Source: Bombardia bombarda
Taxonomy: Eukaryota > Ascomycota > Sordariomycetes > Sordariales > Lasiosphaeriaceae
DNA length: 64,000 bases
Direction: 5' to 3'
Assembly (NCBI GenBank): GCA_030512295.1
Contig: JAULSR010000006.1
Coordinates: 310,001 to 374,000 of the forward strand
Shown here: piece after piece, positions 32,159 to 44,219 of the stretch
Layout: every line of letters starts with the position of its first letter
How positions within the stretch are numbered: position 1 is the stretch's first letter
Translations under genes and position numbers: made by a program
Notes under the pieces: model-generated
Told to the model about the DNA's origin: nothing
What the model saw: the letters and a program-made list of their open reading frames with translations, nothing else
The model's database searches: none

Positions 32159-32351
32159 TTTGGGCTGCAGGGGGGCTGTTGATGAGAGTTGAGATCGATC
32201 TCGTCTGGTCTCGTAATCTCGGTGGTTCAGTGGCCGAAATCGCGTGACAGTGGCCCACGAAGCTTGAGCTCTCCCCAACTCGAGTGTTAGGTTCTTTTTG
32301 AACAGAACAGACCAAAACCACGTCTCTCAAAAAGAACAACAAAACTCAACA
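32159..32351. promoter_or_regulatory. 193-bp divergent promoter, BPL1 and COA4
   Basis: The two ATGs face away from each other across only 193 bases, so the genes must share or overlap promoter elements. The sequence is mixed GC with TCTCGTCTGGTCTCGTAATC-like pyrimidine stretches. No TATA box is apparent. Confidence 0.6.
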
Positions 32352-32977
32352 ATGCCAAACGAGAGCGAAATAAAACAGCAGCAGCGGTCAACTGCTGAGC
32401 TGCAGGATGACGAACCAGATGATTGGTGAGACAGTCTTGTTCTTCTTTTCCCTGTCAATTCCAGTGAGCCTTTTTTTTTTTACTCTGCAGCGCCCTGAGC
32501 CGCCGACTCTTTCCGGTTCCTTGGTTTTGGTAGCCCCCTCTCGCCAGCGCCTCCTCTGATATGGACCTCTCTGGATTCCTCACTGACGGCGAAAACACTG
32601 CAGGGACAAGCGAATCTTTAGCACCGGCTGTGCAGGTATGTTTCAGCCCTATAGAGATGGATCCGGCTGGCCTAATTGGTTTCATGGAGTCCCAAGATCC
32701 CGTTTTGGCGGGGTTTGAGATGGAGAGGCCGTAATACTAAGTCCTTTTGTATAGACGAAAACACAAAGTTGACTGACTGCTATTACGAAAAGAAGGACTG
32801 GAGAGCTTGCAAGACCGAGGTTAGTCTGTCCCAGTTGCATGTCCAATCCCTCTTGGGTCTCGGGTTGCGAGTTTGTTGAACTAACAGGGAAACCGCGATG
32901 GACCTCAGATGGACAGGTTCAGACAGTGCTGGAAGACCCAGGGCAATGAAAAGAGAACCGACATGAAGGATGCGTGA
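32352..32977 (+). CDS. COA4: Twin CX9C cytochrome oxidase assembly factor
   Basis: Four exons, 32352-32425, 32604-32635, 32755-32819 and 32909-32977, encode 79 residues, too fragmented to appear as one open frame. Introns start GTGAGA, GTATGT and GTTAGT and end TGCAG, TATAG and CTCAG. The product starts MPNESEIKQQQRSTAELQDD and contains DKRIFSTGCADENTKLTDCY and KKDWRACKTEMDRFRQCW. Cysteines at 34 and 44 and at 54 and 64 form two CX9C pairs, the coiled-coil-helix-coiled-coil-helix fold. The WDKR, KLTDCY and DWR(A)CK positions match Coa4/Cmc3. Such proteins enter the mitochondrial intermembrane space through Mia40 oxidation and support complex IV assembly. The exon joins are fixed by the Cys spacing. 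Confidence 0.88.
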
Positions 32978-33338
32978 TCGCTGACGCCCCAAATATTTCT
33001 ATCACTGTAACATATCATTACAACCAGGACATGTAGAATACCAATCGCTCTTCTTTTTCGTTGCATCTCTCAACCGCTCTCGCCGTTCAGACCAAACCCG
33101 ACAGCTCCTGAATCCAATGGACGCGCTAACAATTAAATCCCCTATCCCACCTGGCGCGTAACCTTGTTAGCTCGCTGAAAGAGAACCAAAGGCCCAAGCT
33201 CCTGTCGCGACAGCGTGCCTAGAGCGCCAAAAGAATTCCAGGTACTCTGTACCAGCCAAGACTTGCCGAAACAACCAAACTGAACGAGCCTCAACCACAC
33301 CCTCCTACCACCACAACCACCACCTCCCCCTCCTCACA
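32978..33338. promoter_or_regulatory. Spacer and MGM101 promoter
   Basis: 361 bases with no gene. The right end is ACC/CAC-rich leader sequence leading into ATG 33339. Confidence 0.5.
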
Positions 33339-34398
33339 ATGCGATCCAGCGCCCTCCAGGCCTGCAGGCCTCTGAGGTCCGCCATCGCCTCCAACAGCCC
33401 CGTCTACGGCCTCGCGCGCCCAGCACTCTCCGCCTCGGTTTCAACCTCTAGACCAGCGCCCTCCTCATCCTCGACCTCCTCCTCTTCCTCCACAACAAAA
33501 CCCAACAGCAAATTCAACCTCTACAAGTACAACAAGGCGCCGGCAACACCACTCACCAGGGACAGCAATACTGGCGTCAAGTCAGCCAATTCCCTCGACG
33601 AGCTGCCGATCAACGACGGCATCATCGACCCCCAAGCAGCAGTCCCCCCCTCCGCCACCATCGAGGATGTCGACCCCGTCCTGGCCGCGCGCATCCCCAC
33701 CCTCCTCAACAACAGCAACGGACCCCCGTCCTCGTCCTTTACAGCCGCCCTAGGCAGCAGCGGCACCACAATCAGCGGCGGGCCCGACGGCAACGGCATC
33801 GACTGGTCCTCATCCTTCCATGGCCTGTCTACCGCCCCCTTTAGCCCCGAGACAGCCGCCATCCTTATGCGCCCGCTCGACCCCGAGGACGTTGAAATCA
33901 AGCCGGACGGGATTATTTACCTCCCCGAGATCAAGTACCGTCGAATTCTTAATCAGGCTTTTGGCCCTGGCGGGTGGGGGCTGGCTCCGCGCGGGGACTT
34001 GGTGGTGGGTGAGAAGGTGGTGACGCAGGAGTATGCCCTGATTGTGCATGGCCGGTATGTCTACCCATTCCCCTTATCATTACTCTTTGGGAGAAAAGCA
34101 CTGATCTTATTTTCTTTCTTCCCCCAGATTCATCGCCCAAGCCCGCGGCGAGTGCCAATACTTTTCCGAAGAGACGATCCCGACCGCCGGCGAGGGCTGC
34201 AAGTCCAACGCCCTGCTGCGCTGCTGCAAGGACCTGGGCATCGCCTCGGAGCTCTGGGACCCACGCTTCATCCGCTCCTTCAAAAAGGCCCACTGCCGTG
34301 AGGTCTGGGTCGAGCACGTCGTCAACAAGAAGAAGCGCCAGGTCTGGGCCCGCAAGGACACGGACCCCTCCTACCCCTTCCAGATCGCGAAGAAGTAG
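33339..34398 (+). CDS. MGM101: Mitochondrial genome maintenance protein Mgm101
   Basis: Exons 33339-34054 and 34128-34398 with a 73-base intron (GTATGT...CCCAG) give 328 residues. The N-terminus is Arg/Ser/Ala-rich (MRSSALQACRPLRSAIASNS), a typical matrix presequence, followed by a low-complexity Ser/Thr stretch. The conserved core begins near residue 155 (DWSSSFHGLSTAPFSPETAA) and runs through PEDVEIKPDGIIYLPEIKYR, LNQAFGPGGWGLAPRGDLVV, RFIAQARGECQYFSEE and CKSNALLRCCKDLGIASELW to the C-terminal basic end. This is the Rad52-like single-strand-annealing fold of Mgm101, which binds mtDNA in nucleoids and acts in recombinational repair. The open frame read without splicing ends in basic nonsense, confirming the intron. 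Confidence 0.95.
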
Positions 34399-35702
34399 AT
34401 CGACTTTGGGAAGCTCGCTTGAATACCACCGGGGCATGGCGTCACAAAGATCGGGAGATGTACACTGTCTAGCCAGCCGAGTAGTAATCCGACCTACAGC
34501 TACGTCCGCGGCTTGTCTGAGGTACCAGCTGAGAGGAGTAGGAGGATACACCTCGGAAGTTGGTTTCGCCATGGAAGAGGCGTCCCATACTATATACAAC
34601 GTGATACGGGGGAAGAGGAAGAGATACAATCTCAGAGATACAGCAAACCCCTCAATCAGTCCTGCTGTACATCCACGCTGTTCTCCATAAGAACACATAC
34701 GGGGACTAGATATGGAGAGATGGTTGGAAGGGGAAAAGAAAGTTGTACTTGTACCATATTTGTCTGCTTTTGTACATACTGGAGGCTACATAGAAGGAGT
34801 TCAGGGTTTATATTGTGGGATACAATCCTTCATTATATTGTTTCAGTGTACTATATACCAAAATCACACCACTATCACACATACATTTTGCTACTGCACA
34901 ATTAGGTTGTTGGATGAGGGGCTACGGTGGGTATAGCAACCAAAATAACTCTGAGATAGTGTCTGCTCTTTGCGATATCATTCTAGACGGTTACCCACCA
35001 AGGTGAAGTAGAGCCAAGTCTAAAAACACTTCAATACTGTTCAACCGTCGCATGTATTTCTACTCATCACAGTCACCCCCTCTCCGGAACAGAAAGAAAC
35101 ACTAAACAAGATAATATATTTCGCAACTCTTGCCTCTCTATTAAGAAGCAGTCAGCCAGCCAACCTCCCATCTATCGCCTAGACCAAAGCATCTACAAAT
35201 ACAATCCGCTTATTGCTGCACCACCTAGTTGCAGCACCTATCGTCCTCAACCAATGAGCCAATCCCATTGAATCATGAATTCCCCTCTGGCCACTGACTA
35301 CCCCCCTGCGCTCTCTCCCACCTATCTCACCCACCACTCCAGCCCATCAAGTCACCGCCACCAAATGTATGTGTTGATGAGACCAAATAAACAATCCCGT
35401 CCGAACGGCACCTTATAGCAACTGTATGTATATGTATATATACGTCCGGACCAGAGAATCGAATAAAGTGAAAGTGAAAACAAACAATAAACGCCCACCT
35501 ACCCGCCCCCTCCCATCCACCCGTCCCATAACCAATGCCCTCCCATTCATTCATCCCCAAAACACACCCATCCGTGATATCAACCATAATGCGTTATCCC
35601 ATCCCATCCCAATTCCAACCCGTCTATACCATCACGAGCAACGAAAAAAAAAGGTTGTGTGTATCTCCTGCCATTGAACCAGCCGGTCCAATCCAGCTCA
35701 CC
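34399..35702. other. Convergent intergenic region
   Basis: AT-rich DNA between the 3' ends of MGM101 and the HVA22-type gene. A TATATATACG/ATGTATATG-like stretch lies near 35422-35445 and CCCATCC-type pyrimidine runs near 35500-35620. No protein-like frame is supported. Confidence 0.55.
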
Positions 35703-37023
35703 TCACTTATCATCCACCCCCGAACTCTTCCCCGCCACACCCGCACCATCCTCCTTCACTGCCTCCTTCTCCTTCACCGGCGTCGAAGCCCCACCCCACC
35801 CCCACGGCATCCACGACCCACCCGCCGAGGTGCTCGCAGCCGTCGCCGCCGGCGTCCGCCTTCTCACGCCGCCACTACCCTCCATGTCCTCCTCCGCGCC
35901 GCTCTCCGCCTCGAGCTTCTCAAAGTCCTGCTCGCTCCGGCTCTTAGCCAGACTGCCAGGTATGCTCCCTTGGCTCAGAGACCGCGACGATAGCCCGCCC
36001 CCGAGGGAAGAGAGGTTATTGCCAGACGCAGCAGCAGCGCCGTCGAGGCTGATGCTGGCGGCGCGCGCGAGCCGCTCGGCCTCGTCGCGCTCGAGCTGCG
36101 TGGCCTCGCGGTCGAGGGCGGACAGCACGTAGGCGAGGCGCTCGCGCTGCGCGGCGATGAAGGACCTGCGGGCTGTGGCGCCGCGGATCGAGTCGGGGAT
36201 GAGGGTCTTGGTGGAGGAGTTGTCGTCGGTTGGTGCTGCGGTCCCGCGAGTGGCGGAGGTGGCGGCGGTAGCGGCGCTGACGGCCGAGGCGAGGAGGTTG
36301 TAAAAGTCGGAGCCGCCGCCGCCGGCTGCGGCTGCGGCGGCGTTGAGGTTACCGGCGCCGGCCCAGCGCGCGGCGGGGAGGCTGAAGCGGGCGAGGAGCG
36401 TCTGGGTGTATGACTGCGGCGGGGCGTTGGGGTCGGATGGGTATGAGGCGCTGGCTGAAGAGGCTGATGACGACTCGGGCGTGGGCGGCATGCCGAGGAC
36501 GTTGGTCTTGAGCAGCTCGATGGCGTGCTTGAGGTATGCTATGCCGGCAGCGCGGAGGCGCTCGTGGGCCGAGGCGATGAAGTCCTCGATGGCGCCCTCG
36601 TTGTCCTCGAGCCAGGGGTGGACGTGGGTCTGGTAGATGATGCGCGCGCCTTGGGTCTGGGGCAGGACGAGGTAGAGCAGGAAGAGCAGGCGGATGTAGG
36701 CGTAGAAGGGAATCCTGGGGAGCAAGTTGCTGTGTTAGTAGCTGGCGATGGAGAGGTTTGGGAAGGGGAGATGTAAGCCTACCAGACCAAGATCCACTCA
36801 GTCCAGGACTCGACGAGCAGGGCGCAGGCGAGAACGACCCAGTACATGAGCCATGGCGTGAGCTGGGCTGGATCGGACGTCTTGAGAGCCTTGTAGCTTG
36901 CGAAGAGCGGGAAGAGGAACGAGGCGATGGAGCTGTTGCGGGTGAATTGTTAGTTAGTATGAGGTGGTGGGGGAGGGAGGGGGTGATGACGCACGATAGG
37001 AGCTTGGCAAAGATGTCGAACAT
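35703..37023 (-). CDS. TB2/DP1/HVA22 (REEP/Yop1-type) ER membrane-shaping protein
   Basis: Exons 37023-36995, 36932-36783 and 36714-35703 encode 396 residues. Introns are 62 bases (GTGCGT...CAACAG) and 68 bases (GTAGGC...CCCAG). The spliced N-terminus reads MFDIFAKLLSSIASFLFPLF, ASYKALKTSDPAQLTPWLMY, WVVLACALLVESWTEWILVW and IPFYAYIRLLFLLYLVLPQT, then QGARIIYQTHVHPWLEDNEG. This is the full TB2/DP1/HVA22 domain: two hairpin membrane segments, the YxxxxxxY-P core and the amphipathic helix. Such proteins insert hairpins that curve tubular ER. After residue 140 there is a long Ala/Ser-rich tail with an Arg/Glu-rich coiled coil (IAAQRERLAYVLSALDREAT), absent from short Yop1, so this is the long fungal paralogue rather than Yop1 itself. 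Confidence 0.9.
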
Positions 37024-38774
37024 GTTGGCGATTTTATTGCTTTTCTGTGATGAAGGGTAACAACAACAGCAGCAAGAACAGCCGCCTTGAGGGAGAAACA
37101 AAAGAGATATCCTTTTCGCCCTTGATGCAAGTCGGTTGTAGAGTCCAAGGCGAAAGGGTGATGGTGGTGGTGCTATGTGAACTTGCAAAGGTGTGTGGGT
37201 GGGCAAGAGGTGGTTGAGAGCCGCGCGTGTTAATAAAGAGCACAACCCCCCTAGCATGAGCTTGTTTTCGGAGGAGGCACAGGACAGCCACGGGGACAGA
37301 GCAGCTGAGCTTGGGCAGGGACACAGAACCCCACTAATATTGGCTCTCGCTGACCTCCCGAGCCTCCCTTGCCTGTCTGTTCTTATCGATAGCTGGTAGC
37401 CCAAAGCCAAAGCTGCAGCTACCCCCGCCAAATGCGCGATAAGTCCACTAGGCCCCGTCTGCCCGACGACGTAATGCGGGGGAGCCTGTCCTCTCATGTC
37501 ACTTCTCCACACTTTGCCGCTAGCCTTAGGATTCAGCTAACGACCTCAGCTGTGATATTGAAACGAAAACAATGGAACTATCAACTACCCAATGTCTTGA
37601 AAAGATAAGTTAGCCATTTATCTTTCTTTTGTCTCGTCTTCTCTTGCTTTTTTGCTGTCCTCAACAATTGTCATTCAACCAATCAACACCAATCGATATC
37701 GTTGCCTTGAGATGCAATGCACATCAGGTAATCATGATGTCAGCCTGCCCAAGGCAGCCTTCGATTAAAGTGTTGCCTCGTTGGTCTCGACAACGAAGGT
37801 GGATGCATCGACACAAAGAGCATCTCATATAGATGATACTTGCACAACAGCACAGAACAAAGAACCCAGCAGCTTTTTTGGACGTTCTTTGGACTCAATT
37901 CTTTGTGATGGGGGATTGTCTCGAACCAAGCCTATTCCGGGGGTCAATTATCAAGAGTCAAGAACTTTGAAATCCAGGCAGCTACATTGTCTGATTCTGA
38001 ACATAGTCCAGGCACCCTACTATTAAGACAACTTTGTTTATGCATTCTCTGTCCAGGCACCAATATCGTAGCACCCTGTGCATATTGAAAGCATTCTCTA
38101 AATAAGGCAGCACAGATATACAAGAGAAACAGCAACGATATGATTGAAGAGACAGAGGAATTTAGGGGAAGCAACTGACCTCCAATTCCCACCTAAGAGT
38201 ACAACTACAGTTTGCCAAATGACCTAGGTACCTATACGAGCTGGTGGTGTAAGGGCATCAAGCTCGGAAATGGCCTATTAGTGAGATTCTTTAACTTCAA
38301 ATTTCAATCCCACACACCAACATATCTCGACTTTCACCTTTCTCTTAATGGCTGTATCCGTTGCCCCATATCTGATCAATCACCCCTCTAAAACGTAGTT
38401 ATAATGACGAACTTCCAGAGCATAACCGGGGCCGAGAGTGCAGTGGCCTCGTCATCTAACCTAGGATTTGCTGCTTGGTCCCTTTGATCGCGCCTTCCTT
38501 GGATATTGGAAAAGAGCTTCGAGTTCATCAATGTACCACCGCTGTTAGTGAACCTTGTTTTCAATATGGCTAATTTCATCGCTCTACATGCCCTAGTAAC
38601 AAGCAAAGGGAAGAGGTACTTTGGCGAGCGATTTTGGGTAGCCTCAGTCACGCTTGGAAGGCCGAAGGATTACAACGTAGCAAGCAAATGGCCAGACCTT
38701 GTTTCAATAATTCGCACTTTATGCAAGCTTGAAATTACATTCATATTCATCCCATTTTCCAACTCTCAATCAAA
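37024..38774. other. Intergenic region, no supported gene
   Basis: Contains the promoter and leader of the HVA22-type gene (pyrimidine- and CAA-rich on the minus strand near 37024-37200) and AT-richer DNA toward the MFS 3' end. A CCTAGGTACCTA palindrome occurs at about 38223-38234. Short frames have no domains. Confidence 0.5.
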
Positions 38775-40435
38775 TCAAGGCTTCCACCTAAAAGCCGGAT
38801 GCTTCCAATCCAAATCCTGCACATCCTCCTTCGACATGCCACTCAGCTCCTCCTCAATACTCCTCCCATCCCTCCGCCCATTGTCCTTATTCATCCACAA
38901 CAAGACAAACGTAGCCACCACCAGACACGTCCCCGAGGTCGCCAAATTCAGCCCGTTCCCAATATGGTAATTCGGTGCGTCCCACGGCAAGAAGCTCCAC
39001 GTCGACACCAGCCCGCCCACGTTCCCCATCATGACATTCAGCCCAATCGCGCTGCTTCTCGCCGTCTCCGAAATTACATTCGCACTAACCTGCGCGTTCG
39101 TCATCGGCCCCATGGCGAAGCAGCTACTGGCGACAAGAAACACGGCGCCGTAGCGCGCCTCGGGGCTCTCGGTCGCCAGGAACATGACGTACCCAACCAT
39201 CACCATGGGGCAGCACGCCATGATAATAATCTGTCGCCTGTCCAGCTTCCAGCTGATCAGCGGGAACAGCAGCGTGAAGAAGGCGCCCGTGATGTACGGC
39301 GGCACCGTGTACAGCTGCTGCTGCACGGTCGATTTGAGCGGGTAGATGGTGCGCACGATCGTCGGCGTGAAAAAGGCCAGTCCTTGCACCGTAACATTAT
39401 TGAGCATGAAGATGAGCGCGGTCGAGAGCGTGATCGGGTTGGACATGCCCATGAGCAGCTTCTTCTTGTCAATGCCATCCAGCACCTCGGTCGTAGCAAC
39501 GCGCTCCGACTTGACGCGCGCGATGGCCAGGTCGCGCTCCTCCTCAGTCAGCCACCGCGCGGTCGCGGGTCGGTCCGTCAGCGTGATGAACGCGATCAGT
39601 GACAGCGCGATGGTGATGATGCCCTCGATGGCAAATATCATGCGCCAGCTGGTTAGGCTGCCAAAGTGCGGGAGGGTAAGGATGCCCGAGGCTAAGAGGC
39701 CGCCAAAGGCGCCCGCGAGCGGCGACATGACAATGTAGAGCGAGAGACGAAAGGTCAGCTCCGAGCGCCGGTACCAGCGCGAGAGATAGTAGGCGATGCC
39801 GGGCATCATGCCGGCCTCGAAGATGCCCAGGAGGAAGCGCACGCCGCAGGCCTGGGACTTGGTCGTGACGAAGGCGGTCGCGACGGAGCAGCCGCCAAAG
39901 CAAAGCGAGATGGCGGGGATGAACCAGCCAGGGCCGATCAACTTGCACATGATGTTGGACGGGATCTCGAAGATGATGTAGGAGATGGAGAAGATGGAGA
40001 GGAGGATGTTGTAGTCGTAGCCTGACATGTGCAGGTCTTTTTCGAGGCCGGCGATTTTGGCGTTTCCTGCAGCGATGGCCGGTTAGAAGGGAACTGAAGG
40101 TATGTGGCATGGTATGAGTGATGCTGCTGTACTAACCGATATTTGCTCTGTCGATGAAACAGAACAGATAGAGAATGGCAACGGTGGGGATCACGTAGAG
40201 GTCAATCTTCCATCGAAGTCTGGCCTCGGCTTTGGGGTCGAACTGAACCAGGGGCTGGCCATGTCTGCAGATGATTGTATGAGCGTTTGTCAACCTCGAA
40301 GAGGCATCAGGACCTGTCTTACTTATCTGTAGCTGCGTGGCCACGCTCCGCAGCAAAGTGGGCGGTGCCTCCATCGTCGTTCTGGGCGTTTTCGATTCTG
40401 TCCACCTCTCTGGACGGCCTTTTGTCTGCAACCAT
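38775..40435 (-). CDS. MFS transporter, anion:cation symporter (Dal5/allantoate permease-like) family
   Basis: Exons 40435-40323, 40264-40137 and 40066-38775 give 510 residues; introns are 58 bases (GTAAGA...TGCAG) and 70 bases (GTTAGT...TGCAG). The cytosolic N-terminus ends in KAEARLRWKIDLYVIPTVAI, then LYLFCFIDRANIGNAKIAGL, the family opening with the D-R-x-N-I-G-N-A motif. It continues with RFLLGIFEAGMMPGIAYYLS (the RFxxGxxEAGxxP signature), WYRRSE, SWRMIFAIEGIITI and FLPWDAPNYHIGN. Twelve helices are expected. Relatives import small carboxylates, allantoate, nicotinate, pantothenate or biotin precursors; the substrate cannot be assigned. The C-terminal tail is short and acidic/basic. The start agrees with the usual 30-60-residue cytosolic leader. 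Confidence 0.92.
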
Positions 40436-42314
40436 GGCTACAGAGTGTTATACAAGACGTCGTTCGTCTTGTCGTTTAGAAAACACAACTGGGTGAGTTG
40501 AATAGTCAGAATCCCGAGCTTGCAGGACAGGCAGGTAGCGGCGCTTTATCTACCAAATTCCCAAACATTGACAAACTCGCCAGCTTACAACAGCCACCCT
40601 TGTCTTCCCCAGACTGTATTACCAAGACTCTAGGTGCATGAGGTTGTACGCGCCATCTACGATGTAAGCCCGAGTGTTTATCCAGGGGGCGGCAACGGCA
40701 CTCAGCTTCGGCAACCCTAGCCCCAAAAACCTCAACCCCAAGACGTTCTCCAATGCGGAGACCCGCGCCAAAGATGGAGCTCGCAGGGCCTATCAAGATA
40801 TCAACCCCATGGGGAACAACTGCGTCCCCACCACCGCCTTCGCGTCCCCGGACTTTTCTCACCGGCCATAGTTCTCCTTTGCGCCTAGCAACCCAAACCA
40901 AGGAAGACCCCATCCACTTCGCGTCCTCCGCTTTCCCCAGAATCCTACAGACTTTATCCCTAGCTGCCATGCACTCTAAACACGCTTCTCCTCACTGTCA
41001 TGTGGGGATTCACTAGCCTGATCCACTCTGTGATCTTGCTATTTGCTCCGACCCTGTCGACTGTCTCCAATTCTTGTCAAACTTGACTGTTCAAGACCTT
41101 GCTCGGGTTTCCACTCACTCGTGGGCTTGGTTTCTTTGAGGACAAGAATATTTAGTAGTGCGACAAGAACCCCGCGTGCTGTCAATGTCTAGACCTCTAC
41201 GATATTTGCCCCCTATTAGTCTCTGCTATGTCTCTCGCTAGCCCGACCGATTGCTGCCCAATTTGATGTGAGATGTCTCGACATTGTTGCTGATTACCGC
41301 AGACTCAATCAGATGGCTACCTCCCAAATCATCATCAAAAGATCAGTACCATGGCTTTTCTCATGATACTAGTATTTGGATATCCTCTTTCCCCAATTTG
41401 CTGAAGACGTCGAGAAGCTTGCCTCCAACCACGGCAGATCTGCGTCCTTGCACTTGCCTACTAGCTACCACGACGCGGGCTTGGGTGCGTCTACTGACTA
41501 GATACGGGATTCGTTGTGGATAATGGCTCTTCCTGGCTGACGTCAACCAGAATAGGGGGGAGGGGGCCTCGGCACTGGGGGCCGCGGAGACCCGGATAAG
41601 AAGGCCGCGACCCGAAGACCAGAATCCACTTGAGTAATGGGGTTTGTAAGTTTGCTCAGTCATATCTAAGCAATTTGTTATTCATTGGTATGTTTTGTTA
41701 AATACTATCAGGGATTTATAGCTATGGTGGTTTGTGTTGTCGGGAGTAGGTTCGCAAATTGGTCAGTTGTTTACTGAAAAGGGGCTTCAGACTTAGAGCT
41801 TAAGACTTGGAGCAGGGGGCGAGCAGGGGGTCAACAGACATCAAAGTCGGCCCTCGCTATCAAACATCCAACTCCGCACATCTCAGAGCCCCTTCTCCCC
41901 CTGCACTTCATATTGTCGAGTAATCCAGGCTACGACTTGTTGTCGCCACTGGGGTTTTGTTTACACTTGTCAGGCGTACCATCCAAATGGCCCGACGACA
42001 TTAAGGAAGGGAGCACTTCACAATCTAAGAATCCATGGAAGTAGTGGTAAAGTCCTAGAACTAGTTATATTGCTAATCCACTCGCTGATTCATGCCGCTG
42101 ATCACGTTCATATCCGTATTCTGCTGATTCAACACCAAATACAAGCCAGTCCAGGGCCGCAACGGAGGCATGAGCAAAACCACGCTGCCAACGACTTCAA
42201 GCATCCCTATAAAGACCAAAGCTGTCACAAAACCGCTTCAACTCGGATGCTAATGCGTATCATTTGTGTTCGTATTGGAGGGTGCGAAAGGAGGCGCATT
42301 GGGGTTAAGATTCG
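40436..42314. other. Intergenic region, no supported gene
   Basis: Promoter side of the MFS gene followed by about 1.3 kb in which frames on both strands are short and featureless (the longest, minus 40506-40970, has no domain). No RNA gene or repeat was recognised apart from GAGCAGGGGGCGAGCAGGGG near 41811. Confidence 0.5.
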
Positions 42315-44219
42315 TTATAGCGATTGAGTTCGCCGTGGGGTTTGGATTCGCCGTGGGTTTGAATCCATGTCCGCCATGGGGACCAGATTTTCACCCTGCG
42401 CGAGGCGGTCGCGGACTTGTCGAGGGATGGAAAAATCTTCCCAGAAATCTGTCCGAGCCCAGTATTTTGTCTCATTCAGGAGGTAGTTGCCATCAGGATA
42501 GACGTCATACACGCTGGCATCATTACCAATGGGGCTGCTATCAAAGCCCTTGGAAGCCTGGATAAAGAGACGCAGAGCCTCGCGAGCGTCCGTCAATGGA
42601 TAAGCTTCAAGGTGAGTTATCCGAGGCTCCCATTCAACGATAAATTGACTGAGCTCCATATCCAGGGCTTCAGAGGCTTCGTACTCACGCTCCTGGCTAT
42701 CTAAGAGGGCGAACTGAGTCGGATGAAAAACAGCTGACCAATGAGGCGGATCTTGTACCTCAATGTCATGGCGTAGGCGGCCATTGATCGGCTCTGTTCG
42801 CTGTCTTCGAAGGTCTTCTCGTATATCCCTCTTTTTGGCTACTATATCTTCGAACTTCTGTTTTAATTCCTCCATATTCACGATCTTTTCTTTGAGATAT
42901 TGTGTCCATTCCCGGAAGGGGTTGGCATTGCTCGATACGACGAGTGGTGAGCTTGACAGCTGAAAAGAGAGTGTTTCTGCAAGTCTCTTTGCACGTTCAA
43001 GCCTTTCTTTTTCCAGCTTTTCTTGTGCACGCCCAATTTGTGCAAGCCTTTCCTGCTCAAGCCTTTCTCGTTCAAGCCTTTCTCGTTCAGGTCTTTCCTG
43101 CTCAAACCTTTCTTGTGCAAGCCTTTCTTGTTCAAGCCTTTCCTGCTCAAGCCTTTCTTGCTCTCGTCTTTCCTGCTCAAGCCTTTCTTGCTCACGTCTT
43201 TCCTGCTCAATCCTTTCTTGCTCACGTCTTTCCTGCTCAAGCCTTTCTTGCTCACGTCTTTCTTGCTCACGTCTTTCCTGCTCAAGCCTTTCTTGCTCAC
43301 GTCTTTCTTGCTCACGTCTTTCCTGCTCAAGCCTTTCTTGCTCACGTCTTTCCTGCTCACGTCTTTCCTGCTCAAGCCTTTCTTGCTCAAGTCTTTCTTG
43401 CTCAAGCTTACGCTTCTTGTCGGCTTCTTCTTGCTCACGCTGTCTCTTAGCCTCTTCAGCTTTCTCCTTTGCAAGCCTTTCTTGTTCGCGCCTTTTTTGC
43501 TCAAGTCTTTCTTGCTCAAGCTTACGCTTCTTTTCAGCCTCTTCTTGCTCACGCTTCCTCTCAGCCTCTCTGGCCTTCTCCTGTGCAAGCCTTTCTTGTT
43601 CACGCCTTCTCTTGGCCTCCTCCTCTTCTGCACGAACTTTCTTGGCCTCTTCTTGCTCAAGCCTTTTTCTCTCAAGCTTACGCTTCTTCTGAGCTTCTTT
43701 ATGCTCACGTTTCTTCCTTGCTTTCTCCTCTGCACGCGCTGCTCTTTCAGCTTCTTCTTGTTCGCTCTTTTTCCTGGCCTCCGCCTCTGCATGTTCTCTT
43801 TCGGCGTCTTCTTGTGCACGTTTTTGACTGGCTTCCTATGCAAGCTCTTCGTCCTCCTTACGCTTCTGATTCTCTTCTTGCCAGACAGCGATTTCGGCAA
43901 GGTCTATCGCGAGCGATTTCCCCGAATTATATGTGTCCCGTTTATCTTGCAGCTTGACAGGATCCCCGAATTCCAACTCCCACTCGCGCTCGAATCTCGC
44001 CGAGCACAGTTGGAAATATTCTTCGCATTCAGCCTTCATTGTTTTCATTATCATTTGCCATTCTTCGTACTTTTCTCGATTGTCGATGGATGGCATCTTC
44101 GATTCCCACCGACAAACTTCCTTCCAAAGTTGGCGAATGTTCCCGAACCTCGCAGCGACCTTCAGAGTCGTTACATTATCTTCTCCAGGCCCAGCCTCCA
44201 GCGGCCCAAGTATGTCCAT
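42315..44219 (-). pseudogene. Long coiled-coil protein with one in-frame TAG
   Basis: From ATG 44219 one frame runs to 42315 (634 codons before the final stop) and is broken only by TAG at 43838-43836, codon 128. The part before the stop is helical (FGNIRQLWKEVCRWESKMPS, KAECEEYFQLCSARFEREWE, IAVWQEENQKRKEDEELA). After it the frame resumes EASQKRAQEDAEREHAEAEA and then a Glu/Gln/Arg coiled coil dominated by repeated ERLEQ and ERREQ pentads (15-base unit, about 43400-43045). The end is a non-repetitive domain (NPFREWTQYLKEKIVNMEEL, HWSAVFHPTQFALLDSQERE, NYLLNETKYWARTDFWEDFS). CAG to TAG is a single transition. A 26-base GTAAGG...CATAG segment ends exactly at the stop but is too short for an intron. 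Translation could restart downstream, or the allele is null. Family not recognised. Confidence 0.65.
43045..43420. repeat. 15-bp coding repeat array (ER[L/R]EQ pentads)
   Basis: More than twenty imperfect copies of a 15-base unit, AAGCCTTTCTTGCTC or ACGTCTTTCCTGCTC on the plus strand, encode alternating ERLEQ/ERREQ on the minus strand. Because the unit length is a multiple of three and lacks stops in several phases, long illusory frames appear on both strands. Copy number is expected to vary between strains. Confidence 0.9.

Noticed and set aside
42878..43900. 340-codon minus-strand frame rich in KKGLSRKDV
   Set aside because: It is the wrong phase of the same repeat; the flanking unique domains are in the ERLEQ phase.
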